Part shown: one piece after another, positions 43,051-52,185 of the stretch
How positions within the stretch are numbered: the stretch's first letter is position 1
How the letters are laid out: each line of letters opens with the position of its first letter
Translations under genes and position numbers: made by a program
The notes under the pieces: generated by a model
Seen by the model: the letters and a program-made list of their open reading frames with translations, nothing else
The model's database searches: none
What the model was told of the DNA's origin: nothing
Assembly (NCBI RefSeq): GCF_048066175.1
Contig: NZ_JBLTXA010000020.1
Location: 1-64,000 of the forward strand
DNA from: Niveispirillum fermenti
GTDB lineage: Bacteria > Pseudomonadota > Alphaproteobacteria > Azospirillales > Azospirillaceae
DNA: 64,000 nucleotides
Reading direction: 5' to 3'

Positions 43051-44781
43051 ATGACGGATCAGAAGAACCTCATCCTGACCATCGTGATTTCCATCGCGAT
43101 CCTGTTCGGGTTCCATTTCTTCTACGAGCGCCCCCGCCAGATGGCGGCACAGGCGGAATTCCAGCGCCAGCAGGCCCTGCAGGCCGAGCAGCTGCCCAGC
43201 AGCACCGTGCCGGGCAGCACGCCGGGCGTGGGGGCCATTGGCGGCCCGGCTGCACCGCGGCCGCGGGCCGACGTGTTGGCCGAGGCCGGCCGCGTCACCA
43301 TCGCCACGCCCAGCCTGCACGGGTCGATCAACCTGCGCGGCGGCCGCATCGATGATCTGACGCTGGCCAAGTACAAGGTCACGCCGGACAAGGACAGCGC
43401 GGAGGTCGTGCTGCTGTCGCCGGTCGGCGCCGTCGATCCCTATTTCGCGGAATTCGGCTGGGTGCCGGCCCATGCCGGCACGGCGTTGGACCTGCCCAAG
43501 GCCGACACGGTCTGGACGGCCAGCGCCGACCGGCTGACGCCCGATGCGCCGCTGGTCCTGACCTGGGACAATGGCGCCGGCCTGGTGTTCGAGCGCACCA
43601 TCACGGTCGATGCCGACTACATGTTCACGGTGACGCAGCGGGTGCGCAACGAGACGGGGGCGGATGTGGCGCTCAGCCCCTATGGCTTCGTGCAGCGCCG
43701 CGGCACCCCGAAGACCGAGGGCATGTTCGTCCTGCATGAGGGACCGCTGGCCATCGTCAACGGCACCCTGAAGGAATACAAGTACAAGGACCTGAAGGAG
43801 GATGGCGCCACCGTCAACCTGTCCTCCACAGGCGGCTGGATCGGCATCACCGACAAATACTGGCTGGTCGGCCTGATCCCCGACCAGTCGCAGACGACGG
43901 ACATGCGCGTCCTGCACCAGGGCGGTGCGGGCGACGTCTATCAGGTCGATTACAAGGCCCCGGCCATCAGCGTGGCGGCCGGCGGCACGGCGGAAACGAC
44001 CCATCGCCTGTTTGCCGGCGCCAAGATCGTCAGCCTGCTGGATAGCTATAACGAGAAACTGGGCATCGACAGCCTGGATTACGCCGTGGACTGGGGCTGG
44101 TTCTACTTCCTGACCATTCCCTTCTTCCATGCCCTGGATTTCCTGGGTGGGCTGGTCGGCAATTTCGGCGTCGCGATCCTGATCTTCACCGTCTTCCTGC
44201 GTCTGGCCTTCTTCCCGATCGCCAACAAGCAGTATGAAGCCTTCGCCAAGATGAAGAAGCTTCAGCCGAAGATGGAAGAACTGAAGAAGAAGCACGGCGA
44301 CAACCGCGAACAGCTCTCCATGGCCATGATGAAGCTGTACAAGGAGGAAAAGGCCAACCCGCTGGCGGGTTGCCTGCCCATCCTGCTGCAGATCCCGGTC
44401 TTCTTCGCGCTGTACAAGGTGCTGTACGTCACCATCGAAATGCGTCATGCGCCCTTCTTCGGCTGGATCACCGACCTGTCGGCCATTGATCCGACGACGA
44501 TGTTCAACCTGTTCGGCCTGATCCCGTGGGACCCGCCCAGCTTCCTGCATGTCGGTGTCTGGCCGCTGCTGATGGGCATCACCATGTGGCTGCAGCAGAA
44601 GCTGAACCCGTCCAACCCGGACCCGGTGCAGCAGAAGGTGTTCATGCTGCTGCCCTTCATCTTCACCTACATGATGGCATCCTTCCCGGCCGGCCTGGTG
44701 ATCTACTGGACCTGGTCCAATCTGCTGTCCATCGCGCAGCAATGGTTCATCATGCGCCGCATGGGCGTGAAGGCCACGTAA
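43051..44781 (+). CDS. yidC: Membrane protein insertase YidC
   Basis: A 576-residue YidC with the Gram-negative layout: one N-terminal membrane helix (LILTIVISIAILFGFHFFY), a large periplasmic beta-domain (about residues 90-350) and the C-terminal five-helix insertase core with WGWFYFLTIPFFHALDFLGG, FFPIANKQYEAFAKMKKLQ and PLAGCLPILLQIPVFFALYK. The start MTDQKN at 43051 is chosen since an upstream in-frame ATG at 43012 adds only an unconserved tail. A terminator follows at 44788. Confidence 0.98.
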   Translation: MTDQKNLILTIVISIAILFGFHFFYERPRQMAAQAEFQRQQALQAEQLPSSTVPGSTPGVGAIGGPAAPRPRADVLAEAGRVTIATPSLHGSINLRGGRIDDLTLAKYKVTPDKDSAEVVLLSPVGAVDPYFAEFGWVPAHAGTALDLPKADTVWTASADRLTPDAPLVLTWDNGAGLVFERTITVDADYMFTVTQRVRNETGADVALSPYGFVQRRGTPKTEGMFVLHEGPLAIVNGTLKEYKYKDLKEDGATVNLSSTGGWIGITDKYWLVGLIPDQSQTTDMRVLHQGGAGDVYQVDYKAPAISVAAGGTAETTHRLFAGAKIVSLLDSYNEKLGIDSLDYAVDWGWFYFLTIPFFHALDFLGGLVGNFGVAILIFTVFLRLAFFPIANKQYEAFAKMKKLQPKMEELKKKHGDNREQLSMAMMKLYKEEKANPLAGCLPILLQIPVFFALYKVLYVTIEMRHAPFFGWITDLSAIDPTTMFNLFGLIPWDPPSFLHVGVWPLLMGITMWLQQKLNPSNPDPVQQKVFMLLPFIFTYMMASFPAGLVIYWTWSNLLSIAQQWFIMRRMGVKAT

Positions 44782-44787
44782 GGCCGG

Positions 44788-44827
44788 GGCGGGGGGAAGG
44801 GCGCCGTTCGGCGCGCTTTTCCCCGCC
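44788..44827 (+). terminator. Terminator after yidC
   Basis: GGCGGGG and GGCGCC (44788-44805) pair with GGCGC and CCCCGCC (44810-44827) around GTTC to make a long GC stem, followed by TTCCTGCTTTC. Confidence 0.65.
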
Positions 44828-44944
44828 TTCCTGCTTTCACCCGCGCCGGAAGGGCGCGCGGATCGCACCCTCCCCCACCGGGGAGGGTTGATTTGTTTAA
44901 GGGGCGCCTGCCGGCAGCCCCGCCCCAGTGCAAGGACCCGCATC

Positions 44945-45625
44945 ATGGCGAAGCCGCTGACTATCACCCCGTCCCTGCTCGGTGATCTGACCGAGGCGGA
45001 GATCGAGGCCGGGCGCCTGCTGTTCGCCAGGGAATGCGACTTCTTCTGGGGGGCGGAGGCCGCCACGACCCTGCCGGAGGCCATCCTGCCGGAGATCTGT
45101 TTCGCCGGACGGTCGAACGTGGGCAAATCATCCCTGGTCAACGCCCTGACGGGGCGCAAGACACTGGCGCGTACCTCGCAGACGCCGGGCCGCACCCAGC
45201 AGCTCAATTTCTTCTCCCTGGGCCAGCGGCTGGTGCTGGTGGACATGCCGGGCTACGGCTATGCCCAGGTGTCCAAGGAGCGTTCGGCCGCCTGGACGGA
45301 TTTCATCCGCGCCTATCTGCGCGGGCGTGTGACGCTGAAGCGCGCGCTGGTGCTGGTCGATGCCCGCCACGGGCTGAAGCCGCATGACGTGGACATGATG
45401 AAGATGATGGACCAGACGGCGGTCGGCTATCAGATCGTGCTGACCAAGGCCGACACGCTGAAGCCCGGCGGGATGGACAAGATCCGCGCACAGGTGGCCC
45501 AGGCGCTGAAGACCCATGGTGCCGCCCATCCAGAGGTGCTGGCCACCTCGGCGGAAACCGGGCTGGGTATTCCGGAATTGCGGGCGTTTCTGACGCGGAT
45601 GGCAGAGCCGGCGGCGCTGGGCTGA
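44945..45625 (+). CDS. engB: Ribosome biogenesis GTP-binding protein YsxC/EngB
   Basis: An essential-type small GTPase for 50S assembly. The 226-residue protein has the P-loop GRSNVGKS (55-62), the SQTPGRTQQLNFF switch region, DMPGYGYAQVS (100-110) as G3, VLTKADTLKPG as G4 and TSAETGLGI as G5. The ATG at 44945 is used because the preceding 19 codons are intergenic. Only two bases separate its stop from the stop of the convergent kinase gene. Confidence 0.97.
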   Translation: MAKPLTITPSLLGDLTEAEIEAGRLLFARECDFFWGAEAATTLPEAILPEICFAGRSNVGKSSLVNALTGRKTLARTSQTPGRTQQLNFFSLGQRLVLVDMPGYGYAQVSKERSAAWTDFIRAYLRGRVTLKRALVLVDARHGLKPHDVDMMKMMDQTAVGYQIVLTKADTLKPGGMDKIRAQVAQALKTHGAAHPEVLATSAETGLGIPELRAFLTRMAEPAALG

Positions 45626-45627
45626 CT

Positions 45628-46983
45628 TCACGCCCCCGGCAGGGTCAGCACGGCCAGAAGCCCGCCGGCTGCCGCCGTCTCCAGCGCCAGCGACCCGCCA
45701 TAGAGCCGGGCCAGATCATCCACGATGGCCAGGCCGAGGCCGCTGCCCGGCGTCGCCTCGTCCAGTCGGACACCGCGGGCCAGCACGGCATCCCGCGCGG
45801 CCGGCGGGATGCCCGGCCCGTCATCGGCGATCCCGATTCGCACCATCCCCGGCCCGGTGGCGGTGCCGACGGCGGTTATGGTCACGGTGACCGTCCGCCG
45901 CCCCCATTTTGCGGCATTATCCAGCAGGTTGCCGGCCATTTCCTGCAGGTCCTGCGCCTCGCCTCGGAACAGCAGCCCGTCATCCCCGTCCACCGTGACC
46001 TGAATATTCTTGTCCGGATGCAGGCGGGTGATGGTGCGGGCCAGGGGGCGCAGCGTGGCGGCCACCGGTGTGCGCAGCCCTGCCCCCTTGGCCATGGCGG
46101 CGGCACGGGCCCGGGTCAGGTGGCGGTCGATCTGCCGGCGCATGCGGTCGGCCTCCGCCGCGATCAGCCGGGCTTCGGCCGGATCGGACAGGCCGGCGGC
46201 GCTGTTGGTGATGATGGTCAGCGGCGTTCTCAGCGCGTGGGCCAGATTGCCCGCCTGGGTGCGGGCCCGCTCCACCATTTCCGCATTGTCGGACAGCAAC
46301 TGGTTCAGGTCGTCGGCCAGTGGCTGCACCTCCGACGGGAAGGCCCCCACCAGGCGGGTCGACCGGCCGGCCCGCAGGTCGGCCAGCGCCTTCCGCAGCC
46401 GGTCCAGCGGCACCAGTCCCAGCCGCACCTGGGCCATTGCCGCCGCCAGCAGGCCCAGGGCCAGCACGCCCAGCGACAGGGCCAGCACGCCCGCGAATCG
46501 CCGCGTTGCCGCCTTCAGGTCGGCGGCCATGACGGCGACGGAGACCTCAACGGGGCCGGCCATCTCCGGCAGGCGCACGCGCCGCGACCAGACCAGCAGT
46601 TCCTCCCCGTCGGGGCCGGTCGCCGTGCGGCGGTGCAGGCCGCCATCGTCGGGCACGCTGCCCTCCAGCCGCAAGGTCTGATCCCACAGGGAACGGGAGC
46701 GCAGCACGACACCCAGCGTATCGGAAACCTGCCAGTAGGTGCCCGACAGGGGACGCTGGAAACGCGGATCGGACAGGTCACGGCTGGAAATCACGCGGTT
46801 GCCGGTGCTGCGGGTCAGCGTCGCCGTCAATTCGTCCACATGCTGTTCGACATGGCGGGCCAGTTCGGCTTCCGCATGATGGCGGAAGATGTCGGTCAGA
46901 AGGATGCCGGCACCGGCCACGGCCAGCAGCACCCAGATGGCCGCCAGCACCAGCAGTCGCAGGCCCAGGGACCCGCGCCGCAT
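45628..46983 (-). CDS. Two-component sensor histidine kinase
   Basis: A 451-residue membrane kinase: two membrane helices (about 8-30 and 163-185) bracket a 130-residue periplasmic sensor, then a HAMP region, an H-box NLAHALRTPLTII with H249, an N-box NLLDNAAKWG, and DDGPGIPPAARDAVLAR, then GSGLGLAIVDDLARLYGG. It resembles the kinases that pair with PhoP/QseB-like regulators. It starts directly at the stop of the response-regulator gene (overlap of one base), so the two form a cognate pair. The signal is unknown. Confidence 0.93.
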   Translation of the reverse strand: MRRGSLGLRLLVLAAIWVLLAVAGAGILLTDIFRHHAEAELARHVEQHVDELTATLTRSTGNRVISSRDLSDPRFQRPLSGTYWQVSDTLGVVLRSRSLWDQTLRLEGSVPDDGGLHRRTATGPDGEELLVWSRRVRLPEMAGPVEVSVAVMAADLKAATRRFAGVLALSLGVLALGLLAAAMAQVRLGLVPLDRLRKALADLRAGRSTRLVGAFPSEVQPLADDLNQLLSDNAEMVERARTQAGNLAHALRTPLTIITNSAAGLSDPAEARLIAAEADRMRRQIDRHLTRARAAAMAKGAGLRTPVAATLRPLARTITRLHPDKNIQVTVDGDDGLLFRGEAQDLQEMAGNLLDNAAKWGRRTVTVTITAVGTATGPGMVRIGIADDGPGIPPAARDAVLARGVRLDEATPGSGLGLAIVDDLARLYGGSLALETAAAGGLLAVLTLPGA

Positions 46984-47642
46984 CAGCCCGCATCCATGCG
47001 GTAGCCCAGGCCCCGTTCCGTCTGGATCACGGGCACGCCCAGCTTGCGCCGCAGCCGGCCGATGAACACCTCGATCGTGTTGCTGTCGCGGTCGAAATCC
47101 TGGGCATAGACATGTTCGGTCAGTTCAGTGCGCGAGATGACCCGGCCCTGATGGTGCATCAGATAGGACAGGACGCGATGTTCATGCGCCGTCAGCGTCA
47201 CCGGCATGTCCGCCACGGTCACCCGCCCCGTGCGGGTGTCCAGCGCCACGGGGCCACAGGCAAGGGCAGGGGAGGCCTGGCCGCCGGCGCGGCGGATCAG
47301 GGCGCGCAGCCGGGCCAGCAGTTCCTCCATGCGGAAGGGCTTGGCCAGATAATCATCGGCCCCGGCATCCATGCCTTCCACCTTTTCCTGCCAGGTGCCG
47401 CGCGCCGTCAGGATCAGGACCGGCATGGTCCGCGCCTGCGCGCGCCAGCCGCGCAGCACGGACAGCCCGTCACGCCCCGGCAGGCCCAGATCCAGAATCA
47501 CGGCGTCATAGGGTTCCGTTTCGCCCAGGAAGGCCGCCTCCGGCCCATCCGGCGCGGCATCGGCGACATAGCCGGCCGCGTTCAGCGCGGTGATAAGCTG
47601 GCCGCGCAGATTGGCATCGTCTTCAGCCACAAGGATACGCAT
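46983..47642 (-). CDS. OmpR/PhoP-family response regulator
   Basis: The 219-residue regulator has a receiver domain (MRILVAEDDANLRGQLITAL; phospho-acceptor D51 in VILDLGLPGRDGL; LTARGTWQEKVEGMDAGADD) and an OmpR-type winged helix (LTAHEHRVLSYLMHHQGRVI, then HVYAQDFDRDSNTIEVFIGR and LRRKLG). The ATG at 47642 overlaps the stop of the PepSY gene. It is in the PhoP/QseB group by its motif pattern. Confidence 0.95.
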   Translation of the reverse strand: MRILVAEDDANLRGQLITALNAAGYVADAAPDGPEAAFLGETEPYDAVILDLGLPGRDGLSVLRGWRAQARTMPVLILTARGTWQEKVEGMDAGADDYLAKPFRMEELLARLRALIRRAGGQASPALACGPVALDTRTGRVTVADMPVTLTAHEHRVLSYLMHHQGRVISRTELTEHVYAQDFDRDSNTIEVFIGRLRRKLGVPVIQTERGLGYRMDAG

Positions 47643-48034
47643 CAACCGCCCCCCGCGGGCCGGCCGTCCTTCCGGCCGGCCCCCTTCACCCGCAGCAATT
47701 CGCCCGTCCGGGCATCGTACAGCAGTTCGATCAGCCGGCCATCGGGGGACAGAAGCTCGATATCATAGACAAACCGGCCGCGCTTGATCTCCAGTTCCAC
47801 CTCCAGCAACCGTCCCGGATAGCCCCTTTCCGCCATTTCCATGATGTCGCGCAGGGACATGATCTCCCCCCGCTCCAGCGCCGCCCGCGCCAGATCATGG
47901 TCGTCGATATCGTCATCATCGTCATCATCCCCCTCGTCGGTCCAGGCCGGTTCGTCGCCGACGGCCCGGACATGGACGGTGCCGGCTGCGGCAAGCGCCA
48001 GGCAAAGGGGAAGCAGCAGAAACAGGCGTCGCAT
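47642..48034 (-). CDS. PepSY-domain periplasmic protein with acidic stretch
   Basis: A 130-residue exported protein: signal peptide (1-24, LLPLCLALAAAGTVHVRA), an unusual run of Asp (DEGDDDDDDDIDDHD near residue 34), then a PepSY domain with GRLLEVELEIKRGRFVYDIE and LLYDARTGELLRV. PepSY proteins are often encoded with QseBC/PhoPQ-like systems and may act as small periplasmic sensors or inhibitors. The acidic run suggests binding of cations such as Ca, Mg or Fe, which would fit a metal-sensing role for the operon; this is inference. Confidence 0.88.
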   Translation of the reverse strand: MRRLFLLLPLCLALAAAGTVHVRAVGDEPAWTDEGDDDDDDDIDDHDLARAALERGEIMSLRDIMEMAERGYPGRLLEVELEIKRGRFVYDIELLSPDGRLIELLYDARTGELLRVKGAGRKDGRPAGGG

Positions 48035-48179
48035 GGGGGCGGGGGGTCTCGCTCGGCGGCTGCGGGAAAGGGGAAGGGCGGGAAAGGGGGCGGGGGGGAA
48101 CGGGGCAGGGTCGGCGGATGGTAGCGCGGGCGGTCCCGCGGGGGAACCGCCCGGTTGGCGCCACCCTGGGGGGGCAGGG

Positions 48180-48743
48180 TCAGTAGACCAGGCCTTCGGC
48201 CGTCAGGCCGGCCAGCAGCGACTTCACCCCGATCAGGTCCAGTGCGCCCTTGCCATCGGCCAGTTCGGTCCAGGTGCCGTCACCATTGCTGTCGGCGAAG
48301 ACGGTCCATTCGACACGGCCCTTTTCCATCTCCGTCCTGATGACCAGCCCGTCCTGCAGGACATAGGTTTCGTTGCGGTCGGGGCGTTCCACCTCCCACC
48401 GGCCATCATCCCATTCCTGGATGGAGGTCACGCGGCCATCGGCGGCGAAGCCGAACCGGTAAAGGTCGTCCTGGGCGCCAGCCACGGGGCGCTTCCAGCT
48501 ATAGGCCTCGAAATAGACCCCATCGCCATTGGTATCGACATAAAGCGTCACCTCGCTGCCGTCGCGGTCCGTCTCGGTCTTGATGATGCCGTTCTCCGTC
48601 GTCGACCAGCTTTCATTGCGGTCGATCTTCTCGTTCTTCCAGCGGCCCTTCTCCATTTCCTGAACGCCCGTGATGGCGCCGTTGATCTGGGTGAAGCGGT
48701 AGCCGCCCTCGAACGGGCTGGCGGCAGCGGACTTGCGCGACAT
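48180..48743 (-). CDS. Duplicated-domain protein with EF-hand-like loops
   Basis: The 187-residue protein contains two copies of an about 85-residue module. Each copy has GRW..E..DRNE, a G[LI][IV][IKR]TE strand and a DxNxDG loop (YVDTNGDGVYFEA and FADSNGDGTWTEL). The loops have the Asp/Asn spacing of EF-hand or dockerin-type calcium sites. There is no signal peptide or membrane segment. I do not recognise the family; calcium binding is inferred from the loop pattern. It has its own gap of 145 bp to the PepSY gene, containing a GGGCGGT/ACCGCCC hairpin near 48130. Confidence 0.72.
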   Translation of the reverse strand: MSRKSAAASPFEGGYRFTQINGAITGVQEMEKGRWKNEKIDRNESWSTTENGIIKTETDRDGSEVTLYVDTNGDGVYFEAYSWKRPVAGAQDDLYRFGFAADGRVTSIQEWDDGRWEVERPDRNETYVLQDGLVIRTEMEKGRVEWTVFADSNGDGTWTELADGKGALDLIGVKSLLAGLTAEGLVY

Positions 48744-48959
48744 GGGGTCTCTCTCCTGAATGGTTCAGACGGGTCGGGCGCGGTCAAGGAAGGCCGCAGC
48801 CGATGGCCCATCCTGCCCGCCCCTGTCTGAACGGCGCCTGAAGCCCGTATTCAGCCGCCGTTCATCTTCGCCGGCCGGCGCTGTCGCGTCGCTTCGCCTT
48901 GATTGCGCCCGGATGCCGGCTTATCACCGGGAAGGTTCAACCGATGTCCGGCCCCGCCC

Positions 48960-50609
48960 ATGCCCCTCCGCCCGCCCTTCCTGTCGCGGCCCAGCGCCAT
49001 CATCGTGCCGCTGCTGGTCGTCCTGCCGCTGCTGATCGCCTTCTATTCGCTGACGCTGGGCCAGGACGGGAACTGGGATCTGCGCAATTACCATTGGTAC
49101 AATGCCTATGCCTTCCTGACGGGGCGCGAGCTTGTGCTGGACGTGGCACCGGCCCAGGTCGCCACCTATTACAACCCCACGCTGGACCTGCCGATCTATT
49201 GGCTGGCGCAGGTGCTGCCGGCGCGCGGTGTGTCGTTTGTGCTGTCCTTCGTTCAGGGGCTGAATCTGGTGCCGCTGACGGGGCTGGGCTGGGTCCTGCT
49301 GGCCGGGCTGAACCCGCGGTCGCGCGCCCTGGCCGCCGTGGCGCTTGCCCTGGCCTGTTTCCTGGGTGGCGGGCAGATGGGCCTGCTGGGCACCACCTTC
49401 TATGACAATGTCATCAGCCTTTTCGTGCTGGGCAGCGCCTGGCTGGTGGTGGCGCGGGCCGGTGATGTCTGGGACGGGCCGGGCCGCCGGGCCTTTCCCG
49501 TCGTGTTCGTCGCGGGCCTGATGGTGGGGGGCGCCGTGGGGCTGAAACAGCCGACCCTGCCCTATGCCATCGGCCTGTGCTTCGCCTTTCTGGCCGTGGC
49601 CGGCGGGTTCTGGCGGCGGATGTTCCTGGCCTTCTTCTTCGGCATCGGGGTTATCGCGGGCATGGCCCTGTTCTCCGGCCATTGGATGTGGCACCTCTGG
49701 TCAACCTACCAGAACCCGCTTTTCCCCTATTTCAACGATGTCTTCCGCTCCCCCTGGGGGGTGCCGGAGCCCTATCGCGATGACAAGTTCCTGCCGCACG
49801 GCGTCTGGAACAATCTCGTCTTTCCCTATAGCTGGGTGACGGACCCCAGGAAGGTGGGCGAAATCCTGTTCACCGACCTGCGGGTGCCGGTCATGTATGT
49901 CGTGCTGCTGGCCACGCCGCTGCTGCTGGCGGCCGGGCGCCTCATGGGCCGTCGCCCGGCCGCCGGTGTGCCCGTGCGACCGGCGCTGTACGTTATCGTT
50001 GCGGGTGCGCTGACCTATCTGGCCTGGCTGAAGCTGTTCTCCATCTACCGCTACCTGATCCCGCTGGAAATGCTGGCGCCGCTGGTCATGGTGGCGGCCA
50101 TCGGCCTCTGGCCGCTGCCGGCCCGGGCCAGGGGGGCGCTGGTGCTGGCCCTGCTGGTGCTGGTCAGCGTGACGGCCCGGCCAGGCACCTGGGCCCGCAT
50201 GCCGTTTGCCGACCGGTTCGTGGAGGTGAACGTGCCGGCCCTGCCGGATCCCGACAATACCATCGTGATCCAGACCGGCTATGCCCCGACAAGCTTCCTG
50301 GCCTATGGTTTTCCGCCGCAGGTGCCGTTCCTGCGCGTCCACAGCTATTTCATCCATCCCGACCATGGCGACATCCTGCTGAACCGCCGCATGCGCCAGC
50401 GGATCGATGCACATGACGGCGATTTCTTCTGGCTGGTCGCGCATTGGGAGGTCTGGACGGCCGATCACATCCTGCCGGCCTATGGGCTGGTCGCCGATAT
50501 GGGGGATTGCCGGCTGGTGACGTCCAACCTGGATGAACCGATGATGCTGTGCCGGCTGCGCAGATCATCCGCGCCACAGCCGGAGCCGGCACCGGAAGCG
50601 GTGCCTTGA
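48960..50609 (+). CDS. Multi-spanning membrane glycosyltransferase-like protein
   Basis: A 549-residue protein with about ten or eleven predicted membrane helices, from IIVPLLVVLPLLIAFYSL to the middle-third helices, and a C-terminal soluble part of about 130 residues. The luminal loop after helix 1 contains DGNWDLRNYHWYNAYAFLTG, a charged, aromatic segment like the acceptor loops of GT-C (GT39/GT87-type) lipid-linked sugar transferases. The start at 48960 is supported by the hydrophobic N-terminus; 19 upstream codons are unconserved. It is followed by a family-2 glycosyltransferase, so both probably act in surface glycan or lipid glycosylation. Confidence 0.72.
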   Translation: MPLRPPFLSRPSAIIVPLLVVLPLLIAFYSLTLGQDGNWDLRNYHWYNAYAFLTGRELVLDVAPAQVATYYNPTLDLPIYWLAQVLPARGVSFVLSFVQGLNLVPLTGLGWVLLAGLNPRSRALAAVALALACFLGGGQMGLLGTTFYDNVISLFVLGSAWLVVARAGDVWDGPGRRAFPVVFVAGLMVGGAVGLKQPTLPYAIGLCFAFLAVAGGFWRRMFLAFFFGIGVIAGMALFSGHWMWHLWSTYQNPLFPYFNDVFRSPWGVPEPYRDDKFLPHGVWNNLVFPYSWVTDPRKVGEILFTDLRVPVMYVVLLATPLLLAAGRLMGRRPAAGVPVRPALYVIVAGALTYLAWLKLFSIYRYLIPLEMLAPLVMVAAIGLWPLPARARGALVLALLVLVSVTARPGTWARMPFADRFVEVNVPALPDPDNTIVIQTGYAPTSFLAYGFPPQVPFLRVHSYFIHPDHGDILLNRRMRQRIDAHDGDFFWLVAHWEVWTADHILPAYGLVADMGDCRLVTSNLDEPMMLCRLRRSSAPQPEPAPEAVP

Positions 50610-50736
50610 TGGGTGGATGATGCGGCCTGCCCCACCCTTAAGAACATGAAATCGCCGCGTTTGCGCCGCAGCTTTCCCCTCTGATCCGTGTTATCTCTCG
50701 TGTTTCCATCCTTCGTCCAATCGGACCCTGCATCCC

Positions 50737-51705
50737 ATGTCCAATCCTGAAAGCGTGATCCAGGCCGCACCGCGCATTGCCGTGCTGGTGCCCTGTTATA
50801 ATGAGGAAGCGTCCATCGAAGCCGTCGTGCGCGACTTCAAGGCCGCCCTGCCCACCGCCACGATCTATGTCTATGACAACAATTCCAAGGACCGCACGTC
50901 GGAGATCGCGCGGGCCGCGGGGGCCGTGGTGCGGCGGGAACCGTTGCAGGGCAAGGGCCATGTCGTGCGCCGCATGTTCGCGGATATCGAGGCCGACATC
51001 TATGTGATGGTCGATGGCGACGATACCTATCACGCCCCCAGTGCGCCGGCCCTGGTCGCCCGGCTGCTGGACGAGAAGCTGGATATGGTCAACGGCGCCC
51101 GTGTCACCGACTGGGAGAATTATCGCGCCGGCCATCGGCTCGGGAACGTCATGCTGACCACGCTGGTCACCATGGTCTTCGGCAAGCGCACCGACGATCT
51201 TCTGTCGGGTTATCGCGTGTTTTCCCGCCGCTTCGTGAAAAGCTTCCCCGTGCTGGCCGGCGGGTTCGAGATCGAAACCGAACTGGTGGTCCACGCGCTG
51301 GAAATGAACATGCCGCTGGGCGAGGTTGAAACGCCCTACAAGGACAGGGCGCCGGGATCGGTGTCGAAACTGTCCACCTTCCGCGACGGGTTCCGCATCC
51401 TGTGGATGATCGGCAAGCTGATCAAGGAGGAAAGGCCGCTGCAATCCTTCGGCCTGGTGGCGCTGGTGCTGGCGCTGCTGTCGATCATCATCGCCGTGCC
51501 GCTGTTCATCACCTACTACCAGACCGGGCTGGTCCCGCGCTTCCCCACGGCCGTGCTGGCCACGGGGCTGGGCCTGCTGTCCTTCCTGTCCATGACCTGC
51601 GGGTTGATCCTGGACACGGTGACGCGCGGCCGGCGGGAGATGAAGCGCCTGCGCTACCTGGACATCGCGGCCCCGGATTTCGACAGCGCGTTCCTGAAAA
51701 AGTAA
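50737..51705 (+). CDS. Family 2 glycosyltransferase with C-terminal membrane helices
   Basis: The 322-residue enzyme has a GT-A fold start IAVLVPCYNEEASIEAVVRD, the metal-binding DGDDTYH (about residue 93), LSGYRVFSRRFVKSFPVLAG and two C-terminal membrane helices (about residues 245-300). It resembles DPM1/ArnC-like polyprenyl-phosphate sugar synthases, which load a sugar on a lipid carrier for use by GT-C enzymes such as the neighbour at 48960. A 127-bp gap separates the two genes. Confidence 0.9.
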   Translation: MSNPESVIQAAPRIAVLVPCYNEEASIEAVVRDFKAALPTATIYVYDNNSKDRTSEIARAAGAVVRREPLQGKGHVVRRMFADIEADIYVMVDGDDTYHAPSAPALVARLLDEKLDMVNGARVTDWENYRAGHRLGNVMLTTLVTMVFGKRTDDLLSGYRVFSRRFVKSFPVLAGGFEIETELVVHALEMNMPLGEVETPYKDRAPGSVSKLSTFRDGFRILWMIGKLIKEERPLQSFGLVALVLALLSIIIAVPLFITYYQTGLVPRFPTAVLATGLGLLSFLSMTCGLILDTVTRGRREMKRLRYLDIAAPDFDSAFLKK

Positions 51706-51735
51706 GGCCCGGCCCCGGCCCAAGGCCGGGGTATC

Positions 51736-51895
51736 ATACCAACCTCCCTAAAGGTTGACCTTTAGGGAGGTTGGAGGCTGGCGACTGCCAGCCCGGCGCT
51801 CATGCGCCGTGAGCCAAGGCGGCGGATGCCGCCGCCCGGCAATTGAGGGAACACTAAATCTCCCTTGATCGGTCACGATCAAGGGAGATTGGTAT
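51736..51895. repeat. Multi-hairpin intergenic element, copy B
   Basis: Ends are a 7-bp terminal inverted repeat, ATACCAA (51736) and TTGGTAT (51895). Inside are hairpins CCAACCTCCCTAAAGG/reverse complement, GGCTGGC-GACT-GCCAGCC, GGCGC-TCAT-GCGCC, GGCGGC-GGAT-GCCGCC, the linker CGGCAATTGAGG, and TCTCCCTTGATC/reverse complement. The order and linkers equal copy A (13826-13980), with different stem bases. It fills the gap between two convergent genes and touches the stop codon of the 96-aa gene. Confidence 0.82.
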
Positions 51896-52185
51896 CAGTC
51901 AGTGGGGGAGGGCTGGCCGGCGGCGGCGCGGTTCTCCTCGATCCGCTGCTGCTGGATGGTCTGCGCCTCCTGCTCCGACATCAGGCGGGGGAAGACGGTG
52001 GGGCCGAAATCCTGGTCCAGCTTGAAATAGCCGAAGGTGGCGGCGACGATCCACATGGGCACGGCCAGCGCGCCGAACCCGGCCGCCACCAGCCCTGCCA
52101 GCCGCACCTTGTTGCGCCCCATGCGCAGCCTGCGCGCCGTTTCGTCGGAAACGGGGTCTGCCGAGTAGATCCGGTGCTGCTTCAT
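51895..52185 (-). CDS. Small inner-membrane protein (96 aa)
   Basis: A 96-residue protein with one membrane helix (LAGLVAAGFGALAVPMWIVA, about residues 29-48) flanked by a basic cytoplasmic side and a soluble, charged C-terminus rich in Gln and Glu. Its ATG overlaps the stop of the DNA ligase gene (GAATGA), so it is cotranslated with it. No function can be assigned; a short membrane gene after the ligase operon is seen as a common end gene. Confidence 0.75.
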   Translation of the reverse strand: MKQHRIYSADPVSDETARRLRMGRNKVRLAGLVAAGFGALAVPMWIVAATFGYFKLDQDFGPTVFPRLMSEQEAQTIQQQRIEENRAAAGQPSPTD

